Shown: positions 9,810 to 19,849, counted from the first letter of the stretch. The stretch: DNA of 64,000 nt from Denitratisoma sp. DHT3 (GCF_007833355.1 NZ_CP020914.1:2094047-2158046); one strand, 5' to 3'. The notes: generated from the letters alone by a model not told the origin. Made by a program: numbers and translations.

Positions 9810-12800
9810 GGCCTTCGCTCCCCCCGCACCACGTCCACGAGCAAAACGCAGATCTCTCGCGTTTCTGCCGAAAAGGACTGGCTCTTCCTGGCCAACGTCG
9901 CCCGACGCGTTTCCATCCGCGCCAGGAAGTCCTCCAGCTTCTTGCGCTCCGCGTTCGCCAGACCCTTGCGTCGCTTGCCATCCGGGCTGCTCCCGTACTG
10001 TGAAGCGAAGGTCTCGTGGCTGGCGATTCGCTTCTCGAAGCCTTCGCGCTTCTTGCGGACGTGGTCGTCCAACAGATGCGAGAGCACGTCGGCGCGGTCT
10101 CGGTTCTCACGCCATTTTTCGTCCTTGAGTGCCTTGTAACGATCCCTGAGAAGCTCCTCGCATCGCTCCGCGGCAGCCACCCCGGCTTCCGGAGCGACAT
10201 CGACCGCCGCCGTCGGCCAGTCGACGCCCGATTTCCTGACCAAGTCGAGTAGGGTTTCCGCCTGTCGATCGTCGAGGGGCGAATCCCGATCGAGAGATGC
10301 GGCGGCGACGAGGAGGTGTTCCTCATCCTTCACGCCGGAGAAGCTCGCCAATCGGGTCATCAGAGCGTATCGGCCCGCCGCGACGCCGCCGGTGGCGACT
10401 CTGGACGCATAGAGCGGAAAGCGATCCTCCTCGTCTTCGACCTTACGCGACAGGAAGCGGACGATCGGATGAAACCGATGGACGATCTCCTCTCCGGGTT
10501 TGGACTTTTCGGTGATCCTGTCGGTGAAGCGACAACGCCTCGTCTGACCGGTGCCCAGGCCGGTTTTCCCGACCAGATTCTCTCTCCGGAGGAATTCGTC
10601 CAATTCTGCTGCCACGGCGGGGCTCAAGCCGATGTCGAAGGTGTCCGATTCGCCACGCGCCGCGACGAACCGGCAACCGGAAACGTTCCGGAGGTACCCG
10701 TCGACATATCGAACCAGATCGTGATGGGTGACGGTCTTTCCATCGCCCCGAGCCGCCTCGATCTGTGCCAGTAACTGCTGGCCGTGAGCCACCAGTTGGA
10801 TCGCCTCTCGTTCCAGCTCCTCTTGCTTGCGCTTGGCGTTCTCGATTGCGAGCGCCACTTCCTCGATCAGGCGCGCCTCCTCCTCGGCGGTCAAATGCCT
10901 AGACAACAGGATGTCCTCGAGTCGTCTGACCTGACCGAGAATTTCTTCCGTTTCCCCAAAGGTGCTCTCGAACACCCCAATACGTTTCGCCAACCTCGCG
11001 AGGATGAGCGCGTCGATGGTGTCCTTGTGAACGAAATTCCATACGAGGATGCGCTTGGATCGTTGCCCGATGCGGTCGATGCGCCCGATCCGTTGTTCGA
11101 TGCGCATCGGATTCCAGGGCAGGTCGTAATTGACGACGAGTCGGCAGAACTGCAGATCCATGCCTTCCGCCACGATGTCGGTGCACACCAACACGCGGCA
11201 ATCACGATCTTCTCGAAAAGCCGTAAGCACGGCCTCCTTGTCGAACTCCGCGCCGCCCATCAGCAGACCGGCCTCCACATTCTCGGCGGACAGCCGATCG
11301 ACGACGTAGCGGGCTGTAGGACGGAATGTGGTGAAAACGATGGCTTTCGCTTCACGGTCCTCGCTCAGAAAGCGCTTCAGCGCCTGGGAAAATTCGGCGA
11401 ATTTCGTATCGTTTCGGCTCAGATCTCCGAGGTCGAAGTCCCGCAGCACCCGACGAGCCAGCCAGCCCTTGAGGCGAGACTCCGTTTCACGCAGCCTTTC
11501 CTCGTCTTCGTCCGTCTCGTCCATTGCTACCGCCAGCGCGTCGGCATCAAGGCCGTCGTCACGCCAGGTTCGAAGCAAGGCCGCAGGGCTCGACGCAACC
11601 ATCCGTTGCGGTGTGGAGAGCAAGAAGCCGTGCTCGATGCCGTTGGCCAGCGCATATTCGCGGGTGCCTTCGGTGATCGCCCGATAGAGTTCCCGCTCCA
11701 CCGGTGACATGTCGGCCTCGAACACGGACGCATCACGCACGACCCGCTCGGCCTGCACTTCGCGCTTGCGCGTACGAGTGACGATGTGCGCGAGCAGGTT
11801 GAGTCGTTCGAGCTTGGCTGCAATGTCGATGCGCCTCTCGTTCGTCCATTCCGAGACCGCCTCCACCTCCTCAATCAGACGATCGACACGTTCTGATCTC
11901 TCGAACCATCGCGACGACTTGATCTCGCGGATCGCCGCCAAGATTTGGTCGGCATCGCTCGTCGGATCACGCACCGCGTCGCTCGCGGCGATTACCGGAC
12001 GGTTGGCCAGGACGACGTTGCGGAAATCCTCCGGATACTCGAAATGATCCGGGTCAAGGAGACGCAACACGTTGAACAGATCGTCCGAGCCGAGGTTGAT
12101 CGGCGTGGCCGAGAGCATCAATTGATGCGTACTGACGTCCCGCAACAGGCTGCCCGTTCGCCACGCGCCAGTCTCTTCGTTGCGCATGTAATGCGCTTCG
12201 TCGAAGATCACCAGATCGAGCAGAGGCTCCCGATCGGCATTGCGATGGAGGAGGTCGGCGAGACGGGCGCGGACCGAGCGCCTGGGCGTGTCGCTCTCGG
12301 CGGGATCCCAGCCGCCCGGTACACGGATGCCCTGGTAGCTGACGATCCATGCCCGTTCCCGGTTCTCGTTCGAATCCAGCTCCTGCAGGAGCTCCGCCGC
12401 GTCGACGATGCAGGCGTCGAGACCGAATCGCGACGAAAGCTCCGTCCGCCACTTTTCCCGAAGCATCGCCGGACAAATCACGAGTAGCCGACGCATGTCG
12501 TAGCGGGCGCGCAGCTCGGTCCAGATCAGCCCCGCCTCGATCGTCTTGCCCAGGCCCACTTCGTCCGCGATCAGCAGACCGTTGACCGGTGAATCCAGAA
12601 GGGTCAGCAGCGGCTTGTACTGGTGCGGGTAGAAGTCGGTCTGGGTTAGCCCCATGGCATAGACGACGTTCGCCAGCCGTCCCGCGAGGTGGACGTGGGT
12701 CAGCAAACTCCGCAAGTCGTCCACTCGCCCGTAGCGTCCTTCGCGGATCAGATCCAGGGGGTCATCACCGCCCGCATCGGCCGCAACCAGTTCCTCCTCG

Positions 12801-12937
12801 TAGTGCCAGTCCAGCCGGCCGTTCCAGTTCACGCGATACTGCTGGCCAGAGGCGCGCGCCCGGGTCTGATCGGTGACTGTTCCGATCTTGGCTGGGTCGT
12901 CGATGTGGCGGACGAGCTGTCCTGGACTCCATGGCAT
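9806..12937 (-). CDS. RapA/HepA-like SNF2 helicase (second helicase of the cluster)
   Basis: A 1043-residue SNF2-family ATPase. Visible motifs are Walker A ADEVGLGKTIEAGLIW near residues 125-140, DEAH box LVIFDEAHYMRN near 246, motif III MLSATPIN, motif V CTDIVAEGMDLQFC, and motif VI RIEQRIGRIDRIGQ near 617. The N-terminus (PGQLVRHIDDPAKIGTV) resembles the Tudor/KOW-like domain that precedes RapA-type ATPases. The ATG at 12937 has GAGG 9 bases ahead and lies 11 bases past the upstream stop; a GTG at 12952 would overlap that stop. It forms a tight unit with the Hsp70-like and Hsp90-TIR genes. Together with drmD this operon has two RapA-like helicases plus DrmA, so DrmD identity is given to the copy next to drmMI. 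Confidence 0.85.
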   Translation of the reverse strand: MPWSPGQLVRHIDDPAKIGTVTDQTRARASGQQYRVNWNGRLDWHYEEELVAADAGGDDPLDLIREGRYGRVDDLRSLLTHVHLAGRLANVVYAMGLTQTDFYPHQYKPLLTLLDSPVNGLLIADEVGLGKTIEAGLIWTELRARYDMRRLLVICPAMLREKWRTELSSRFGLDACIVDAAELLQELDSNENRERAWIVSYQGIRVPGGWDPAESDTPRRSVRARLADLLHRNADREPLLDLVIFDEAHYMRNEETGAWRTGSLLRDVSTHQLMLSATPINLGSDDLFNVLRLLDPDHFEYPEDFRNVVLANRPVIAASDAVRDPTSDADQILAAIREIKSSRWFERSERVDRLIEEVEAVSEWTNERRIDIAAKLERLNLLAHIVTRTRKREVQAERVVRDASVFEADMSPVERELYRAITEGTREYALANGIEHGFLLSTPQRMVASSPAALLRTWRDDGLDADALAVAMDETDEDEERLRETESRLKGWLARRVLRDFDLGDLSRNDTKFAEFSQALKRFLSEDREAKAIVFTTFRPTARYVVDRLSAENVEAGLLMGGAEFDKEAVLTAFREDRDCRVLVCTDIVAEGMDLQFCRLVVNYDLPWNPMRIEQRIGRIDRIGQRSKRILVWNFVHKDTIDALILARLAKRIGVFESTFGETEEILGQVRRLEDILLSRHLTAEEEARLIEEVALAIENAKRKQEELEREAIQLVAHGQQLLAQIEAARGDGKTVTHHDLVRYVDGYLRNVSGCRFVAARGESDTFDIGLSPAVAAELDEFLRRENLVGKTGLGTGQTRRCRFTDRITEKSKPGEEIVHRFHPIVRFLSRKVEDEEDRFPLYASRVATGGVAAGRYALMTRLASFSGVKDEEHLLVAAASLDRDSPLDDRQAETLLDLVRKSGVDWPTAAVDVAPEAGVAAAERCEELLRDRYKALKDEKWRENRDRADVLSHLLDDHVRKKREGFEKRIASHETFASQYGSSPDGKRRKGLANAERKKLEDFLARMETRRATLARKSQSFSAETREICVLLVDVVRGERRP

Positions 12938-12948
12938 ACCTGAAATCC

Positions 12949-14826
12949 TCACGCTTTCCTGATGGAAGCGAGCGTTCCCAAGTGCGCCATGTTTTGCGCT
13001 CGGGTCTTTTTCTTGTAATCCAGCGCATCACAGACCGCCTCGATCTTCTGGCAAAAAATGTCCGCGTTGAGCGGAATCATCCAGAGATCGCCGTTCGGCT
13101 TATCCCGATTGGTGCTCTGCCACTGCACTTCGTCGTTGAGAGGATGCTCTGGCCGGAAGGGGTGGATGTTGAAGATTTTGTGGTCGATCTTGGTGATCCA
13201 CGAAGCTCCGACCTCTGTGATCGCACCCCATGAGACTTTCGTGTTTTCGCTAGTCACGAAGAGTACGAAAATCTTCTGAGTCGAGTAGCTTTCGACGAAG
13301 AACTCACGAAGGTAGTCATAGACGGCACGCCCTTCCGGAACACGGCACACCTCGTCGTCGCAGTTCGTGTACAAGATGTCGTCAGGAGAAACGTTGTTGA
13401 AAACCAGCATCTGATAAATGATGTCGGCGAACGACTTATCCGAATAAGTCTGACTGATGAGGATTTTCTTCTTCTGGGAGTCCACCGCCGCCTTCAGTCC
13501 TAGGTCAGGACTATTGGCGTTGATCGACTCGGAAATAGCTTTTTCCATCGCCTCGCGAGAAACATTCACACCCAATTTGGCCAGTGCGTTCGCCGCCTCC
13601 TCGCTGGCCTTTCTGCGGAAAGCATCTACTGATGCCCTGAGCTTGGCCTCGTCGTTTCTTTGAGCTGCCTCTTTTTGCTTCTTTTTATCGGCGTTGACGA
13701 TGTCCGTGTACGTCTCGCGCCGCTTGAGAATATCGGCGAGCAACTCACCTCGAACATACTCCCGAGCGGCCTCATAGCGTGGATCGTCGGACTTGTAGCC
13801 TTGACGGTTGCTCAAGGCCATGTCTGGCAGTTCCGTCAGCTCGAACAGATCGACGTGCAACTGCCCGACGACATAGACCTCATTCAGCTTGTTCTGGCCA
13901 ACGACGGGAAGGATGTTGAACTCCCCCATCTTTTCATTGGCGAACAGCGAGACAAAGTTGTCCGGGAAATCGGTCAGCTCTGCCTTTCTTCCCCGTGTGC
14001 TCTTGTACGCGCCGATCCAGCCTAGAACTTCCAACGAATATTCGTACTCTTTCCCATCGTTGGCTTTCATGGTGATGGGTATTGCTTTCGTAGCCTGCGC
14101 TGCGACCAGATCGGCTCGCCGGTCCGGATGACTGTCGGGCACGAGATCGCACAGCGGCTTGAACTTGTCGCCGAGCGTGACCAGTGCGCATAGCTCGCCC
14201 ATGATGCTGCGGTCGAAGTCTTCGATCGTCACCTCTTCCTTGCCACGAATGACGTGTATCCGGAAATTGGCATCTATCAGAGGGAATATCTTGAGGAGGT
14301 TGCGCTTGACTGCGTCCAGGGTCTTGTGGAGCCGGTACTGCGGATTGCGCATGATGATGGCGGAGCCGTGATCGGCGATGCGCTCGAAAACGATCCGATC
14401 ATCCGGAATGGCCTTCAGGTCATGACCATTCTCCGGATGACGGGTCAGTACGAAGCCCGATTTCTCCCCTTTGACGATCGTCAGGACATCGACATCCTCC
14501 GAAACCGAGAGTGCGGCCAGCTTGCCGACACCCTTGCGCCCCATCTTGCGGCGAGTGCCGGATTTCGTGAGCGATTCCGTTTCAGTCGTTCGGGATACAC
14601 CTGCGACGTTCAAATACTTGGCAATGTCGCCTGCCTCGTAGGACATGCCGTGTCCGTCGTCTTCGACACGGATGTCGTCCTTGTTGGAGATGATGTAGAC
14701 GTTCTTCGCATCGGCGTCATACGCATTGGCGATCAGCTCCGCCAAGACGTAATAGATGTTGGTGTAAAGGTTTGGCCCTAGCAGTTCCAGGATGCGCGGA
14801 TCGACGTTCAGTCGGTACTGTTTCAT
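12949..14826 (-). CDS. Hsp90/MORC-type GHKL ATPase with C-terminal TIR-like domain
   Basis: A 625-residue protein with a GHKL ATPase at the N-terminus: N-box ELIANAYDADA (residues 30-40), G1 VEDDGHGMS (54-62) and G2 MGRKGVGKLAAL (94-105). This is the MORC/Hsp90 arrangement. A linker with Lys/Ala-rich coiled-coil character lies around residues 385-450. From about residue 450 a TIR-like fold begins with KKILISQTYSDKSFADII and continues to KIFVLFVTSENTKVSWG and ITEVGASW, where E538 sits at the place of the NADase glutamate of TIR domains. ATG overlaps the methylase stop (ATGA). No known DISARM gene has this architecture. I infer an ATP-gated sensor with a TIR effector or signalling domain. Confidence 0.8.
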   Translation of the reverse strand: MKQYRLNVDPRILELLGPNLYTNIYYVLAELIANAYDADAKNVYIISNKDDIRVEDDGHGMSYEAGDIAKYLNVAGVSRTTETESLTKSGTRRKMGRKGVGKLAALSVSEDVDVLTIVKGEKSGFVLTRHPENGHDLKAIPDDRIVFERIADHGSAIIMRNPQYRLHKTLDAVKRNLLKIFPLIDANFRIHVIRGKEEVTIEDFDRSIMGELCALVTLGDKFKPLCDLVPDSHPDRRADLVAAQATKAIPITMKANDGKEYEYSLEVLGWIGAYKSTRGRKAELTDFPDNFVSLFANEKMGEFNILPVVGQNKLNEVYVVGQLHVDLFELTELPDMALSNRQGYKSDDPRYEAAREYVRGELLADILKRRETYTDIVNADKKKQKEAAQRNDEAKLRASVDAFRRKASEEAANALAKLGVNVSREAMEKAISESINANSPDLGLKAAVDSQKKKILISQTYSDKSFADIIYQMLVFNNVSPDDILYTNCDDEVCRVPEGRAVYDYLREFFVESYSTQKIFVLFVTSENTKVSWGAITEVGASWITKIDHKIFNIHPFRPEHPLNDEVQWQSTNRDKPNGDLWMIPLNADIFCQKIEAVCDALDYKKKTRAQNMAHLGTLASIRKA

Positions 14827-17800
14827 TTTTCTTCCCCTACAAGAAACCGATAACGTGCGCCGCGCCGCTCACCTTGGCGCTCCACCTTGCCACCCGAAAT
14901 CAGGTCGGCGGTCGCGGCGTTCCACTGGCCGTCCGTGATGCGGGTAGCGGCAAGGATGTCGGATTTGGCGTGCCAGCCGGGGCGGGCCTTCAGGTATTCG
15001 ACGATGGCGTGGGCAGGGCCGGCGCGGTAGTCGGCTCGGGGTTCGGCGGCTTTGAGGTAGTGGCCTTCGTTGGCTGGGGCTACATCAAATCCGAATGAGG
15101 ATTGCTGTACGGGTGTGGTTTCGGTGCGCTGAGTGCGTGACTTGCGGGTGGCCGTGCCAGTGGCTTTGCTGTCGTGCAGACCTTGCGCGACTTCTTCCGC
15201 GTAACGTTGACGATTTAGTTCGGCGAAACGACGAAGAACCTCGGCACGCGCGGAATCGGAGATGGTGAACCGCACGGAGTCGTTCTCCGCGAGATTTGGC
15301 TGCTCGTGGTGGCCGTGCCCGAGGTCGATGTCATCCCACCCGTAGGCGCGCATGACCGCCGCGTCGATCTCGCGGTGCAGCTCACGCAGATGTTCGATGC
15401 GCTGGTCGCCGTCGCCCGCGTTGTGGAAACGGTTGTAGAGCTTCGTGAGGCCGATCGGGTTGGCCGGATCGGTCATCACGTCGTGGCGCGCTTGCAGGTA
15501 CTCGCGGCCGAGCTTGTCGAGGCGCGCTATCTCGGTGGGCTCCAAGAAGGGAAAGGTCTCGACGGCGTCGGATGGCGAGAAGTTCAGATCAAGCTTCATC
15601 CGTGACGAGTGCTTCCACACCCATGCGTCGACCAGAGACGAGTTGAAGAGTGCCGCGTAGGCGTAGACCTCATCCACCGCGAACAGGACGCACTTCTCGT
15701 GGAAGATGACGTCGTTCTCGACGACCGACGGGTTGAAGTACTTCCCGACGCGGCCGGCAACGAGAACCTGCTTGCGCGGACGCGACGCCGAACTCCAGCC
15801 TTCCGGGTGATGCACGAAGTGATGCCCGCGCCCAATAGCGTGGTAGAGCGCCGGGCGCTTGTCTGCATACTGCCACCATCGTTCCGGCAATGGTCTGCGC
15901 AAGACGTACTGGCCATCATCCCCGCGCCGCTGCCGCTCGGGCTTCACCCGCTCCTCAATCCACTGCCACGGGGCGTTGTAGTTCTGGGCCTTTTCTTCGG
16001 GCCAATCCCAGAAGCTGATGACCCAACGGGTCGGACGCTGCTCGGGACTGGATTTCAGGTCATCCCCGTCGAGGTAACGGAAAACGACTTCCGCATTCTT
16101 CTGGTCGTCGCTGAGCATGCGCTCGGCCTGTTCGTCAGTGAGAACGAAGCCCATGCCGAGCACGATGGAGCCGATGAAGGAGCGGTCCTCACTCGCCTTC
16201 AACCGCTTGGGACTCCATTCCTCGCGGTCGGACAGATACGCTGAGATGAACTTGACGGACCGGCCAAGAACGGTTCGTTCTCCCTTCCAATCGCCCTTGC
16301 GCACGTGAACGCGACTTGTGACGACGTTGGCCTTCCCAGGCCAAGGCTCGTTCGGGTACGCCGCATGAATCGTTGCGCCGGCGCCAAGCATCGCTTCGAG
16401 TCCGACCTGCCGCGTGTCGCCTTCCGCGATGGTATTCACCGCGAGCAGCCCGAAACCGCCGCCTTCGCGCAGCAGGCTCCAAGCCCGCAGGAAGAAATAG
16501 GCGACCAGGTCCGCGGAACCGCGACGCCCCTCGGCGATGTGCGCGACCAGCCAATCGCGGAAGGCGGTGCCGGCGACGCCGGTGATCCGCTTTCCTCCCA
16601 GGAAGGGTGGATTACCGACGATGCCGTCGAAGCCGCCGCGTTCGCGCGCGAACACCTCCGGAAACTCCAACGGCCAATGGAAAGGCCGACGCGCAGGCTT
16701 GTCGGCAGACAGATCGGTCGAGAGCGCGACAACCGATCTCCGGCGCATCGAGGCGAGCACTTCGCGGTCGCCATCGATGGCCTGCCCGGCCTGGATGGTC
16801 AGTGACGCCAGCGCGTTCTCCAGCGCTGTGCTGCCGACCGATGCGAACACCTCCCCGATGAAGGCATCGGCGATGCATTCCGGCACTTCGAGCCCACGGC
16901 GCGCGTCGGCGTCCAGATGCGCCATGGCTTCCACATCGCGGATGTCACGGATGGGCATCTCGCGCAAGCGTGAGCGCAGTTCGATGGCCTCACGCACGGC
17001 CTGCTCAACGTTCTGGCCGAACAGGCGTAGCTGGCCCTGGCCCGTGGGATTCATCGAAAGCTGGGTGAGCTGATCCAGCCGATGGATGCCGAGCAGGCTG
17101 TCGCCACAGTGCAGGTTGTGGTCGAGGAAGCCGAAGGGACGCCCCTTGGCCAGCGTCACCAGCCAGATGGAGAGCTTGGCCAGTTCGACCGCCAGCGGGT
17201 TCAGATCGACGCCGTAGAGGCAGCGTTCGGCGATCAGGCGGCGGGCGACGATGGTGCGCGCCTCGGTGTCGCGGGGCAGCGGCTCGATGCTGGTTTCGGC
17301 ATCCGCCACCCGCCCATCGATGTCGACCGTGCGCCCCTGCGCCTCCGCCTGCGCCCATGCCTCAACCAGCCGATCGGCCAGCCACCGGCAGGCTTGCACG
17401 AGGAAAGCGCCCGAACCCATCGCCGGGTCGCAGATCTTCAGATCGAGCAGTTCGGCGGGAGATTTCAGCGCCCAGTCCGCGCGGGGCGTACCCTGCGCCG
17501 GGCCGACGTAGGCGATGGGGGTGAGCGTCTCGGCGACGATGGCCTCGGTGAGCGACTTCGGCGTGTAATGGGTGCCGGTCTCACGGCGGTCGGAGCCGGT
17601 GGTGACGATGAAAGCGCCAGCGGGATAGACCAGCGGGTAGCCCCAAGGGTCGGTGCGCACCAGATGGCCGAAAGGCTTGATGCGGTCGCGCAGCGCCGTG
17701 TCACCGTGGCAGGCCGTCAACACGCGATCGGCGAGCGCATCGTCCACTGCACGAGCCAGATCGTTGCGCACCCGGCTGGCGGAACTGCCGGAACGCTGCT

Positions 17801-19217
17801 GGAGCAGTTCGGCCAAGCGGTCCGCACCGTCCAGCCGCGCGGATTCGAGTTCGGCCAACGTGACCCAAGGCGACTGTGCGTTCTTGGTGGCGTCGAGTTC
17901 CAGCGTGACCTCGGCGGTACGCTTGACGGTGCGCTCCAGCAGGCCCTCATAGACGTAGCCGATCTGTTCGACGTCCAGCGCGCGATAGGACAGCGTGCGG
18001 CCCTGGAATTGCTGAATGGCTTCGAGCAACAGCAGGACGGTGCGGTTGTCGATCGGCAGCGGCTTGGCGACGTCGGTGCGCCAGTCGGAGCCTCGGGCGC
18101 GACCTTCGAGGAAGGGGAAGCGATCCGGATCGAATAGGGAGCCGCCCAGCGCAGGCAGGCGCAGGTTCTCGTGCTCGATGCCGCCGTACACGGCGCGGAA
18201 AACGGCCAGCAGGCGCGACCACGCATCCCAGCGCCGCTCCAGAATCTCGTCGGATTCGGCGCGCAATTGCATCCGCAGGGTCGAGAGCGCGTAGTTGGCC
18301 TCGTAGCGTTCGTCGCCCAAGAGCAGCAGACCACGCTCTTCGGCGGAGAGCAGGAAGACCAGCCGCATCATCACCGTCAGCGCGGCTTCGTAGAGTTCGA
18401 TTTCCTTCACACCGCGCAGCAATTCGCGGTCGCGGTCTTGATCGGCCTTGTCGAGTGACTGGATGAGCACTTCGACCGCACGCCGCACCTGTTCGCCCAA
18501 GGCGTCGGTCACTTCGTCCTGGAACTTCAGCGAGCGGTCGAAGAGCGCGGGCAGCCGTTCCGATTCGTCGACGAAGAAGCGCCGGATACCCAGCAGGTGG
18601 ACGAAGGCTTGAAGGGTGACGGGTTCCTGACTCCAGATGCGCGCATACCAACTGGCGTAGGTGGTGACCGCACCGACTGGCGCATCGACCAGCATCCAGC
18701 GTTCGCCGTTGGTCACCAGCCCGAGACGGCAGCCCATAGCACGGCAGAGCGTCACTATGCGTTCCGCCGCTGTACTGGCCCAGCCGTCCAGCTTCTGGGT
18801 GGCATCGAGATCAACGTCCGGCCCGTAGGCGTGTACGAGCATCAGCGGCGTGTCGCCGTTACCGACGACGGCGAAGTCCGGCGACAGGCTGATGGCGTGC
18901 TCGGGCAGAGTGACGTTCAGGTGCGCGGCGCACCAGTCCTTGCGTCTGAGTACGTCGCCGCGACTGTCCTCGTCGAGTTCCAGTCCGCGCGACAAGACTT
19001 CGTCGATCCATGCCGCGTGCAGATCGGCGAAGCGAGGATCGTCCGTTTCCAGCGCGTCACGCCATTCGTCGTAGGCTTGCCGCAGCCGCTTGCGCTTGCC
19101 GCCATCGAGTTCTTCCAGCCCTTGCGGGAAGGCTTCCTTCAGGACGGGAACGGCGAGGAAAGGGCCAGAAATCTCGACGAGCGACAGCCAGTCCTGGTGT
19201 TGGGTCGGCGTCACCAT
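14823..19217 (-). CDS. drmMI: DrmMI-like large DNA adenine-N6 methyltransferase
   Basis: A 1464-residue protein of the Eco57I/PglX class. Methylase motif I is DPAMGSGAFLVQACR near residue 601 and motif IV is GIVGNPPFLGG near 870, with a target-recognition region after it and a basic C-terminal tail. The N-terminal 500 residues contain a helical segment like that of type IIG enzymes (LSAEERGLLLLGDERYE near 290), but I see no convincing PD-(D/E)xK nuclease. Class 1 DISARM pairs such a methylase with DrmD. PglX of BREX is similar, but there are no brxA, brxC or pglZ genes here. Its start overlaps the upstream nuclease-like gene by 7 bases. Confidence 0.88.
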   Translation of the reverse strand: MVTPTQHQDWLSLVEISGPFLAVPVLKEAFPQGLEELDGGKRKRLRQAYDEWRDALETDDPRFADLHAAWIDEVLSRGLELDEDSRGDVLRRKDWCAAHLNVTLPEHAISLSPDFAVVGNGDTPLMLVHAYGPDVDLDATQKLDGWASTAAERIVTLCRAMGCRLGLVTNGERWMLVDAPVGAVTTYASWYARIWSQEPVTLQAFVHLLGIRRFFVDESERLPALFDRSLKFQDEVTDALGEQVRRAVEVLIQSLDKADQDRDRELLRGVKEIELYEAALTVMMRLVFLLSAEERGLLLLGDERYEANYALSTLRMQLRAESDEILERRWDAWSRLLAVFRAVYGGIEHENLRLPALGGSLFDPDRFPFLEGRARGSDWRTDVAKPLPIDNRTVLLLLEAIQQFQGRTLSYRALDVEQIGYVYEGLLERTVKRTAEVTLELDATKNAQSPWVTLAELESARLDGADRLAELLQQRSGSSASRVRNDLARAVDDALADRVLTACHGDTALRDRIKPFGHLVRTDPWGYPLVYPAGAFIVTTGSDRRETGTHYTPKSLTEAIVAETLTPIAYVGPAQGTPRADWALKSPAELLDLKICDPAMGSGAFLVQACRWLADRLVEAWAQAEAQGRTVDIDGRVADAETSIEPLPRDTEARTIVARRLIAERCLYGVDLNPLAVELAKLSIWLVTLAKGRPFGFLDHNLHCGDSLLGIHRLDQLTQLSMNPTGQGQLRLFGQNVEQAVREAIELRSRLREMPIRDIRDVEAMAHLDADARRGLEVPECIADAFIGEVFASVGSTALENALASLTIQAGQAIDGDREVLASMRRRSVVALSTDLSADKPARRPFHWPLEFPEVFARERGGFDGIVGNPPFLGGKRITGVAGTAFRDWLVAHIAEGRRGSADLVAYFFLRAWSLLREGGGFGLLAVNTIAEGDTRQVGLEAMLGAGATIHAAYPNEPWPGKANVVTSRVHVRKGDWKGERTVLGRSVKFISAYLSDREEWSPKRLKASEDRSFIGSIVLGMGFVLTDEQAERMLSDDQKNAEVVFRYLDGDDLKSSPEQRPTRWVISFWDWPEEKAQNYNAPWQWIEERVKPERQRRGDDGQYVLRRPLPERWWQYADKRPALYHAIGRGHHFVHHPEGWSSASRPRKQVLVAGRVGKYFNPSVVENDVIFHEKCVLFAVDEVYAYAALFNSSLVDAWVWKHSSRMKLDLNFSPSDAVETFPFLEPTEIARLDKLGREYLQARHDVMTDPANPIGLTKLYNRFHNAGDGDQRIEHLRELHREIDAAVMRAYGWDDIDLGHGHHEQPNLAENDSVRFTISDSARAEVLRRFAELNRQRYAEEVAQGLHDSKATGTATRKSRTQRTETTPVQQSSFGFDVAPANEGHYLKAAEPRADYRAGPAHAIVEYLKARPGWHAKSDILAATRITDGQWNAATADLISGGKVERQGERRGARYRFLVGEEK

Positions 19218-19849
19218 TCAGGCTCTTCCTCGAAAAATGAGATGGTGACGCCGTCATCGGTGCTTGACCAGCGATGTCCGCAACCGCAAACGATGGAGCC
19301 ATGGAGTTCGACGAATGCCTTCGTCCCACAGTCTTGGCAGTGGATACGCGCGCACTTGCATCCACGGCACTGACCGGCCAACCACCAGAACCATGCGCCA
19401 CCATCGAGAGTGACCGCACCTTCTTGATCAAGCACGATGCAGTCGGCATTGCAGGACGGGCACATCTTCCATTTGTCAGGAACGATCAAATCAAGGGCAT
19501 CTTCCACCGACAGAAGTTCGAGGCCGCATCCAGCATGGTCAGCCTTCTTCTTGGCTGGCTCCGTCCACCCATTCGCCACGACGACGATCGCTTTGTTTGC
19601 GCCAACGGCATCAGCGAGTGCGAGGACTGACTCGACCTCTCGCACATCGATGGGAACGGCGTGGAACTTGGCATCGACGATCATCTTCAGCGGATGCCCC
19701 TTCGCCTCGATTTCGATGAGCACGTCGATTTGCCGTGGCTGGCCGGTGATGTTGTCCGGAACCATGACGTTTCTTCTGACGTTACCGAAGTCGTCGATTT
19801 GCTCGTAGAACTCGGCGACGGCCTCCTGATATTCCTGCCAGGTCATCAT
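19211..19849 (-). CDS. Mrr-like PD-(D/E)xK nuclease with C-terminal Cys clusters
   Basis: A 212-residue protein. Residues 40-61 read QIDVLIEI, a spacer and VDAKFH, so D42, D59 and K61 fit the PD-(D/E)xK pattern of the restriction endonuclease fold, as in Mrr-like and DUF2034-type nucleases. The C-terminal half has Cys pairs at 130/133, 161/164, 171/174 and 188/190, which look like two zinc ribbons. It overlaps drmD by 4 bases (ATGATGA) and drmMI by 7 bases, placing it inside the drmD-drmMI pair. It is not a standard DISARM component; I infer a nuclease that acts with the methylase/helicase pair. A role limited to DNA binding is possible if the nuclease is inactive. Confidence 0.75.
   Translation of the reverse strand: MMTWQEYQEAVAEFYEQIDDFGNVRRNVMVPDNITGQPRQIDVLIEIEAKGHPLKMIVDAKFHAVPIDVREVESVLALADAVGANKAIVVVANGWTEPAKKKADHAGCGLELLSVEDALDLIVPDKWKMCPSCNADCIVLDQEGAVTLDGGAWFWWLAGQCRGCKCARIHCQDCGTKAFVELHGSIVCGCGHRWSSTDDGVTISFFEEEPEW

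Noticed and set aside
14823..19217. BREX system (PglX) instead of DISARM
   Set aside because: The methylase alone resembles PglX, but no brxA, brxB, brxC or pglZ gene is present, while drmA, drmB, drmC and a DrmD-like helicase are.
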